Part shown: positions 59,272-64,000 of the stretch, in pieces | How the letters are laid out: each line of letters opens with the position of its first letter | Position numbering within the stretch: the first letter of the stretch is position 1 | Assembly (NCBI RefSeq): GCF_014243345.1 | Contig: NZ_JACLZF010000002.1 | Coordinates: 186,001-250,000 of the forward strand | Direction of reading: 5' to 3' | From: Robiginitalea sp. SC105 | Lineage (GTDB): Bacteria; Bacteroidota; Bacteroidia; Flavobacteriales; Flavobacteriaceae | Length of the DNA: 64,000 nt | Program-made: the position numbers and the translations under genes | Notes under the pieces: generated by a model | Told to the model about the DNA's origin: nothing | Databases searched by the model: none | What the model saw: only the letters and a program-made list of their open reading frames with translations

Positions 59272-60654
59272 TCAGCCTGACTTTCTGTTTAATATAAAAT
59301 CGCTTGCCAGATAGGATAAGGTGCTGACCAAAAGGGCTGCGGCCAACTCCGGCAGGATGGCACTGAAAAACTGTTTCCAGATGATGTACGAGACAAGCCC
59401 TGCGGACATGGAAACAAGGGCGGATTGCCAGTACAGGGTTTTTTTGAGGATGGAGAAGACGATTACGGGGATCATTACGGGGATGTAAAATTCCGTAATA
59501 AGGATGATTACTTCAAGGATGGAAGACAGGTAGCTGGCCACCATAATACAGATCACCCCCATCAATACCGTGTAGAGTTTGGCGGCCTTTAATTTTTGCT
59601 TTTCCGTCATCGGTCGCAATGCGCCCATGATGTCTTCGCTGAACAGGATACTCCCTGCGTTCAGGACGGTATCCTGGGTGGACATGACTACCCCAATCAT
59701 GGCAATAATGAATATCCCGTAAAGGATGCCCGGAAAGTGTTCAGAAGCGATATGCAGCAACACCTGGTCGCTATTGCCAAGTTCCGGGTACAGGTAATAC
59801 CCGGTACTGCCGATAAAGACCATAAGTACAAGCCAGACGGACAAAAACAAGCCGGTGGCAATAGCCGCATTCCGCGCTACCTTATTGCTTTTCGACGCCA
59901 GGAACCTGCCCAACCCGCCTGCATCGAGGCCGGTTGAACTAAAAAGCCATAACAATCCGAAACCGAATATGCCAATCATGGGTTGTGTATTGAATTCACC
60001 GGTAGTCTGGGCCACAGTCACCTCAACGTACTCTTGCCAGGAAAACTGTTCGTCGGAAAGGATCAAAAAAGCCAGTATGGGGATCAGGATGATAAAATGT
60101 ACAAATTGGACGGCATCCGTCTGGATGGTTGCCCGGATACCCCCGAAATACGAATAGACGATTACAATGGTGGTTACAATGATGATGGACCCGATTTTGG
60201 AAAAACCAAAGACGTTGTTGATCAATTCCCCGCCCGCATAGCTCATGGCCACCGTTACGGACCCGAAAAACAAAAGGGATGCGATACCGGTGGCCAGCTG
60301 GATGATTTTGTGGTTGTGTCCATTTTTACCCCCGACCAAATCCCCAATCGAGTAGATATCCCCGAACTTGTTCCGTATTCGGGGAACCAACAGGGTGCCA
60401 ACCAGGATCAAACCCACCCCGCAAAGCGGAATCAGGCAGGCCATAAACATCCCCCTGGAAAAGCCATCCCGGGTTAATCCCATCGTCCAGCCGGGCCCTA
60501 TAAACGAAGCGCAAAGGGAGGAAAAGATCAGGAAGAAGCCCAGCCCCCTCCCGGCCACGGAATACTCCTCAAAGTTCCCTTTTTTACGCGTAAAAAGGAT
60601 AAAACCAAAATACAGGCATCCGAAAACGAGAATTAAAAACTGGGTTGCGTTCAT
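59272..60654 (-). CDS. Sodium:solute symporter (SSS family)
   Basis: A 460-residue inner-membrane transporter with about 12 hydrophobic segments. SSS features are the N-terminal LILVFGCLYFGFILFTRKK, the YSVAGRGLGFFLI loop, the sodium-site helix region SSTGLDAGGLGRFLASK, and MSTQDTVLNAGS. It imports a solute with sodium; the neighbours (an amidohydrolase pair and exported peptidases) make amino acids or small peptides plausible, but that is inference. It converges on the PLC-like gene and is divergent from the GlcG-like gene. Confidence 0.92.
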   Translation of the reverse strand: MNATQFLILVFGCLYFGFILFTRKKGNFEEYSVAGRGLGFFLIFSSLCASFIGPGWTMGLTRDGFSRGMFMACLIPLCGVGLILVGTLLVPRIRNKFGDIYSIGDLVGGKNGHNHKIIQLATGIASLLFFGSVTVAMSYAGGELINNVFGFSKIGSIIIVTTIVIVYSYFGGIRATIQTDAVQFVHFIILIPILAFLILSDEQFSWQEYVEVTVAQTTGEFNTQPMIGIFGFGLLWLFSSTGLDAGGLGRFLASKSNKVARNAAIATGLFLSVWLVLMVFIGSTGYYLYPELGNSDQVLLHIASEHFPGILYGIFIIAMIGVVMSTQDTVLNAGSILFSEDIMGALRPMTEKQKLKAAKLYTVLMGVICIMVASYLSSILEVIILITEFYIPVMIPVIVFSILKKTLYWQSALVSMSAGLVSYIIWKQFFSAILPELAAALLVSTLSYLASDFILNRKSG

Positions 60655-60777
60655 GGATTTTCGGTATTGCCCCTTTTGGTTTGGCCTTGTTGGGTTTTAG
60701 GCGTGTTGGCCCTGGCATCAAATTATGTATTTATTCAATACCATCTTTGTCAGGCCGTAATTCTTTTCCGGTTTCCG

Positions 60778-60807
60778 TTGGAAATGGCTCTTACATGTTT
60801 ACATTTA
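60778..60807 (+). promoter_or_regulatory. Candidate full promoter for the GlcG-like gene
   Basis: TTG at 60778-60780 and TACATTTA at 60800-60807 are separated by 19 nt, the usual spacing of Bacteroidota -33/-7 promoters. The -7 box has one mismatch (A for G at the end). The ATG is 19 nt downstream. Confidence 0.4.
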
Positions 60808-60826
60808 GGTACTTAAAAAACCCATC

Positions 60827-61279
60827 ATGCAATACGAATCAGTTTACAGCCTGCTCCACGAATTTTATGCCGTGCTGGAGGCGGAGGTCCGGGAAACCAT
60901 GAAAATACCAGAGGATTCCCGTGTATCAGAGGGCAATACGGCCGTATGCCTGATCGACGGGGAAGGCAGGGTCCATGGCAAAATGTTCGGGTCCGACACG
61001 GTCAGGCAGCGCCAGTCATTCAGGGTTGCATGGACCAAGGCAAGCCAGGTTTGGCTCACCGGAATTGAAACCGGGGAATACGAACGACGGGTATTCACCG
61101 GGGAGATCCCGGAAAACGCCAATGGTATCGATAACCCGGACCTTATCGGTTGGGTAGGCGGCCAACCCGTTACCCTGAAGAATGGCCTTCATTTCTCGGT
61201 GGGATTCAGTGGGTTCCGGGGTACGACGGACAAGAACATCGTACTTGAGGCATTCAAAAGGATGAACCTGCTGCCATAG
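60827..61279 (+). CDS. GlcG/HbpS-like protein
   Basis: A 150-residue cytoplasmic protein of the GlcG/HbpS (DUF336-like) fold. Matching segments are AVCLIDGEGRVHGKM (strand and turn), QSFRVAWTKASQVWL, and the late GWVGGQPVTLKNGLHFSVGF and SGFRGTTDKNIVLEAF. Members bind heme, flavin-like compounds or small acids; function is uncertain. Its end is 8 bp from the end of the convergent amidohydrolase gene. Confidence 0.78.
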   Translation: MQYESVYSLLHEFYAVLEAEVRETMKIPEDSRVSEGNTAVCLIDGEGRVHGKMFGSDTVRQRQSFRVAWTKASQVWLTGIETGEYERRVFTGEIPENANGIDNPDLIGWVGGQPVTLKNGLHFSVGFSGFRGTTDKNIVLEAFKRMNLLP

Positions 61280-61287
61280 GCCCGGGG

Positions 61288-62565
61288 CTATAACCCCTCA
61301 TTTTTGATGATTTCCCCGCCTTTCATCACAAATTTCACCCGGGTCATTTCAGAGATGTCGTCCAGCGGGTTGCCTTTTGTGGCAATAATATCGGCATACT
61401 TTCCTGCTTCAAGGGTGCCGATTTCTGTTTCTTTCTTCAAAATTTGCGCGTTGACGGCCGTCGCGGTGATGATTGCCTGCATGGGAGTAAATCCCAGCTT
61501 CAGGTACTCGGCGAATTCATTGCCGGAGTAGGGGGCGGGCCACCCGACAAAATCAGATCCCAACCCGAACTTCACCCCCTTGCGGCGGGCCAGCTGGTAA
61601 TTCCGGTACATGGACTCCTTCCTTTGCTTCCGGATCTCCTTTGCCTTTTGCAAATACGCATCTTCCGTCCCTTCGTAATAGGTGCTGACGGAGAGGGTCG
61701 GTATCAGCCAGGTACCATGCTGGATCATCAGGTTCATGGCTTCTTCATCGATAAAGGAACCGTGCTCAATGGTCCGTGCCCCGGCTTTTACCGCCATCTT
61801 GATCCCCTCTGCGGCATGGGCGTGAGCCATTACGGGCACATCACGCCGGGCAGCCTCTTCCACCGCCATTTTCAATTCTTCACTACTCATGTGGACATTG
61901 TTCGGGTTATCACCGGCGCTCATAAAGGCACCGGTCACCAATACCTTGATCCAGTCGCTGCCGTATTTGATCTCGCGGCGGACGGCCTTCCGCATTTCTT
62001 CGGGCCCGTCCACGATCAGGCCATCCGGGATCAGCTCCTGCTCGTGGGAAAGGAAATTGATGTCGCCTCCCCCTCCGGAAATCGACAGGTAGTGTCCGGC
62101 CCCGTAGATGCGCGGCCCCTTGAATAAGCCGTTGTTGATGGCATCCCGGATATCCATATTCGCATATCCTACATCCCCGTCCCCGGCTACCCTCAAGGTG
62201 GTCCACCCCGCTGCCAGCAGGTCCTGCACCGCTTTCAGCCCTACCAGCGCCTTATGGGCAGAGGAGCCCTTCAGGTGGCTGATCTGGTAGTCGCTCACAT
62301 TCAGGTTGGGGTGCACGTGCATGTCGATCAGGCCCGGCATAACGGTATATCCGGATAAATCGACAATGGAGTCCCCGGGCGCAATAAGGTCCCGCGTCCC
62401 GACCCGGACAATCCGCTCCCCCTCGACCAGGATGACCGTATTGGCCCTGGCGGTTTCGCTGATTCCGTCGATCAGGTTGCCACAGATAATTACAGTCCTG
62501 TTCTGGCCCGTAAGCAACAAGGCATTGAGGGTGCAGCATACAATCAGAAAGAGGGATTTTTTCAT
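61288..62565 (-). CDS. Exported amidohydrolase, Xaa-Pro dipeptidase-like
   Basis: A 425-residue protein with a signal peptide ending near LLTGQ. The binuclear metal centre of subtype I amidohydrolases is legible: IDMHVHPN (HxH), KYGSDWIKVLVTGAF (carboxylated Lys), MAHAHAAEGI (His), TIEHGSF (His) and GLGSDFVG (Asp). This matches the imidazolonepropionase-like/Xaa-Pro (prolidase-type) group, which hydrolyses dipeptides or cyclic amides. It is periplasmic. It lies 4 nt after the second amidohydrolase gene, so the two are co-transcribed. Confidence 0.92.
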   Translation of the reverse strand: MKKSLFLIVCCTLNALLLTGQNRTVIICGNLIDGISETARANTVILVEGERIVRVGTRDLIAPGDSIVDLSGYTVMPGLIDMHVHPNLNVSDYQISHLKGSSAHKALVGLKAVQDLLAAGWTTLRVAGDGDVGYANMDIRDAINNGLFKGPRIYGAGHYLSISGGGGDINFLSHEQELIPDGLIVDGPEEMRKAVRREIKYGSDWIKVLVTGAFMSAGDNPNNVHMSSEELKMAVEEAARRDVPVMAHAHAAEGIKMAVKAGARTIEHGSFIDEEAMNLMIQHGTWLIPTLSVSTYYEGTEDAYLQKAKEIRKQRKESMYRNYQLARRKGVKFGLGSDFVGWPAPYSGNEFAEYLKLGFTPMQAIITATAVNAQILKKETEIGTLEAGKYADIIATKGNPLDDISEMTRVKFVMKGGEIIKNEGL

Positions 62566-62569
62566 TTTC

Positions 62570-63484
62570 TCAGTTTTTTTCCAGTTTCAGGAATCTTGCG
62601 GCATTGTTGTAGAATATACCTTCCCTTTCCTCTTCAGTAAGGAATTCCAGGCTATTCAGGAATTCAATTGATTTGCTTATCGCGTATGGCCATGTCATCT
62701 GGTCAGACCCGAACATCACCCGGTCCAGGTATCCGGCGTGTTGTGCATTCCTTAAAAAGTCGGTTACCGTTCGCTGGGTGTTGGGCTCAACCCATAACAT
62801 TACGCCTATGTCCGTATATAGTTGGGGGTAATACGCCATAAGCCGCAAAGCGTGTTCGTGCCATTCTTCACCTCCATTATGCATTAAATAGATCCTTAAT
62901 TTGGGATAATTCACCAATACGTCCTCAATCAAATACGGGTCCCCCAACCGCAGCCGTGCCTTTGGCGACCAGGAATAGGTTCCTCCGGGATCACCTCCTC
63001 CGGTATGAACAGCAACCGGGATGTCATACTTTTCACAAATCCGCAGATAGGGCTGCCAGATCGCATCACTCAGGGTCGTACCGCTGTAATATGCCCCGAT
63101 TTCCCCGAATACTTCAATTTCTTTGTCGATGACCATTTGTTCAAACTTTTCTGCATCAAGGCCATAGTCGTCGGGATGAAAAATCAAAATACCCCTGATG
63201 ATTTTTTGATTCTTGTCTTTTGACACCCATTCCTGAACACTTTCAGGGCTTCCGCTCACAACAGCCGTTGTAATATTCCATTTCTCGAATTCCCTGAAGG
63301 TAGCTTCCCTGAGTTCCCCGGCCGATGCGGAACCCGGAGTTCCGTAATAGTCGGTTGGATTGGTCAATTCCCGAATTTCCGACTCTGTATACGAATGGAT
63401 GTGCATGTCTATTATTTCGGACTGTCCGACCAGCACATCCGTGCTTATAAGGCCTATTAAGATGATCAGTAGTATTCTGTTCAT
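62570..63484 (-). CDS. Exported TIM-barrel amidohydrolase (Amidohydro_2-like)
   Basis: A 304-residue protein with a signal peptide (ILLIILIGLISTDVLVGQ). Metal-site features are IDMHIHSYT (HxH), IPVAVHTGGGDPGG, IYLMHNGGEEW and a late MFGSDQMTWPY (Asp). The order matches the decarboxylase/lactonase-like branch (Amidohydro_2), not the dipeptidase branch of the next gene. The substrate is unknown. It is followed after 4 nt by the Xaa-Pro-like amidohydrolase, giving an operon of two exported TIM-barrel hydrolases. Confidence 0.88.
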   Translation of the reverse strand: MNRILLIILIGLISTDVLVGQSEIIDMHIHSYTESEIRELTNPTDYYGTPGSASAGELREATFREFEKWNITTAVVSGSPESVQEWVSKDKNQKIIRGILIFHPDDYGLDAEKFEQMVIDKEIEVFGEIGAYYSGTTLSDAIWQPYLRICEKYDIPVAVHTGGGDPGGTYSWSPKARLRLGDPYLIEDVLVNYPKLRIYLMHNGGEEWHEHALRLMAYYPQLYTDIGVMLWVEPNTQRTVTDFLRNAQHAGYLDRVMFGSDQMTWPYAISKSIEFLNSLEFLTEEEREGIFYNNAARFLKLEKN

Positions 63485-63536
63485 GGGGTGAAGGGGTTGA
63501 GTTTGACGGTTTGGAGTATAGTCAGTTGCGAGGGTC

Positions 63537-63565
63537 GGCTATGAATTTTTCACGTACTCATAGCC
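63537..63565. repeat. 8-bp inverted repeat between the cupredoxin-like and amidohydrolase genes
   Basis: GGCTATGA at 63537-63544 pairs with TCATAGCC at 63558-63565 across a 13-nt loop. No T-run follows on the minus strand, so it is not a classic intrinsic terminator. It may be an operator or an RNA-stabilising hairpin between same-strand genes. Confidence 0.4.
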
Positions 63566-63586
63566 TTCCTATGTTTGCTTTTGTAT

Positions 63587-64000
63587 TTATTTAACTGTAA
63601 ATGATGTTATGGCTCCATCGAGCAAATGGAACTTTCCTTCAGCATTAGCCATACAAAAAAGGACATATTCACCAGAGTTAAAGTCGACATTAATTCTTGC
63701 TGCTAATTCGGGTCCGATAGCAGATGTCGCTATTATTCCTCGTGCTGGTGGGGGACCATTGTAATTAGTATACCAATTGATCACATCTTCTGCTTTTGCA
63801 TCTTCATTTAATCTTGAAATGGCTACCAGATGATATTTTGAACCTGAATTTACTACCTCGATAGATTGATTCCCTTTAGAAATAGGACTGCTTAACTCAA
63901 AGTTTTCATCGGTCATCGTTATAGTCAGATCAGATTGCGGTAAATTTTGAGACTTATCAAGTGTTCCGTAAACTTTAAAAGATTTGTGTTCGAATCCTGC
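63587..64000 (-). CDS. Cupredoxin-like exported protein (5' end outside window)
   Basis: The frame is open from 63587 to the right edge; an internal ATG at 63916 is probably not the real start because coding continues upstream in phase. The readable part is about 137 residues. It shows a FELSSPISKGNQSIEVVNSG strand pair (quoted in part: ISKGNQSIEVVNSG) with a following KYHLVAISRL, and a late SGEYVLFCMANAEGKFHLLDG. This resembles cupredoxin-like beta-sandwich domains, with His and Cys that could ligate copper. The DNA here is noticeably more AT-rich than most of the window. Role unknown. Confidence 0.7.
   Translation of the reverse strand, partial: AGFEHKSFKVYGTLDKSQNLPQSDLTITMTDENFELSSPISKGNQSIEVVNSGSKYHLVAISRLNEDAKAEDVINWYTNYNGPPPARGIIATSAIGPELAARINVDFNSGEYVLFCMANAEGKFHLLDGAITSFTVK

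Noticed and set aside
59210-59314. Short frame MHPAIAFLLCILSC... after the PLC/P1-like gene
   Set aside because: It looks like a lipoprotein signal but only a short tail follows, and it overlaps the symporter gene antisense. Support is too weak.
1-64000. CRISPR array, tRNA, rRNA, insertion sequence or prophage
   Set aside because: I saw no regularly spaced repeats, no tRNA-like cloverleaf sequence, no transposase or integrase motif and no phage structural gene.

Overview
The window looks like chromosome of a GC-rich member of the Bacteroidota, most likely family Flavobacteriaceae (a Robiginitalea-like genus is my inference). Reasons: a SusC/SusD pair, an ECF sigma/FecR module, GLPGLI-family and DUF6090-family genes, many lipoproteins ending their signal in a Cys lipobox, a SMUG2-type glycosylase, weak Shine-Dalgarno use, and several promoter -7 boxes of the Bacteroidota type TAnnTTTG. 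I see no rRNA, tRNA, CRISPR array, insertion sequence, integrase or phage gene. The high GC content creates many long antisense open frames that are not genes.

Layout. 0-2.3 kb (minus): ECF sigma factor, a small membrane protein and a FecR anti-sigma gene that runs off the left edge. 2.3-4.6 kb (plus): two related lipoproteins ending in a strong intrinsic terminator. 4.8-12.4 kb (minus): a TPR membrane protein, then a SusC-SusD-lipoprotein uptake operon with an AT-rich upstream region. 12.7-22 kb: a DUF6090 membrane protein, the housekeeping genes ffh and folD, a secreted esterase, a DUF2306 protein, an acetyltransferase, a DUF3500 protein, an aldo/keto reductase and a VOC protein. 22-31.8 kb: hydrolase, secreted beta-propeller, HerA-like ATPase, queE, a zinc-protease lipoprotein, methyltransferase, YkgJ-type protein, sterol-desaturase-like protein and NamZ. 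31.8-41.7 kb: FtsX-like permease, a cystathionine-beta-synthase-like enzyme, M20 peptidase, aldose epimerase, metallo-beta-lactamase/rhodanese protein, two tiny membrane proteins, a DnaQ/GIY-YIG fusion, and an ATP-grasp/GNAT pair behind a long leader. 41.8-46.6 kb: a secreted protein/GLPGLI/TonB-receptor operon and SMUG2. 46.6-64 kb: mainly secreted or surface hydrolases (M19, P1/S58, DUF885, two amidohydrolases, a zinc phospholipase/P1-nuclease-like protein), three DUF6090-related loci, a PAL-like propeller, a sodium symporter, and a cupredoxin-like gene cut by the right edge.

How the genes may work together. The dominant theme is envelope uptake and breakdown of peptides or other small organic molecules: surface receptors, lipoproteins, at least six exported hydrolases and a sodium symporter. 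NamZ and a LolC/E-like permease add cell-wall and lipoprotein handling. The items I consider most worth following up are the zinc phospholipase/P1-like domain joined to a barrel-like C-terminus, the ATP-grasp/GNAT pair with its structured leader, the DUF6090 family expansion with one broken copy, and the three-copy domain lipoprotein with its single-copy sister gene.
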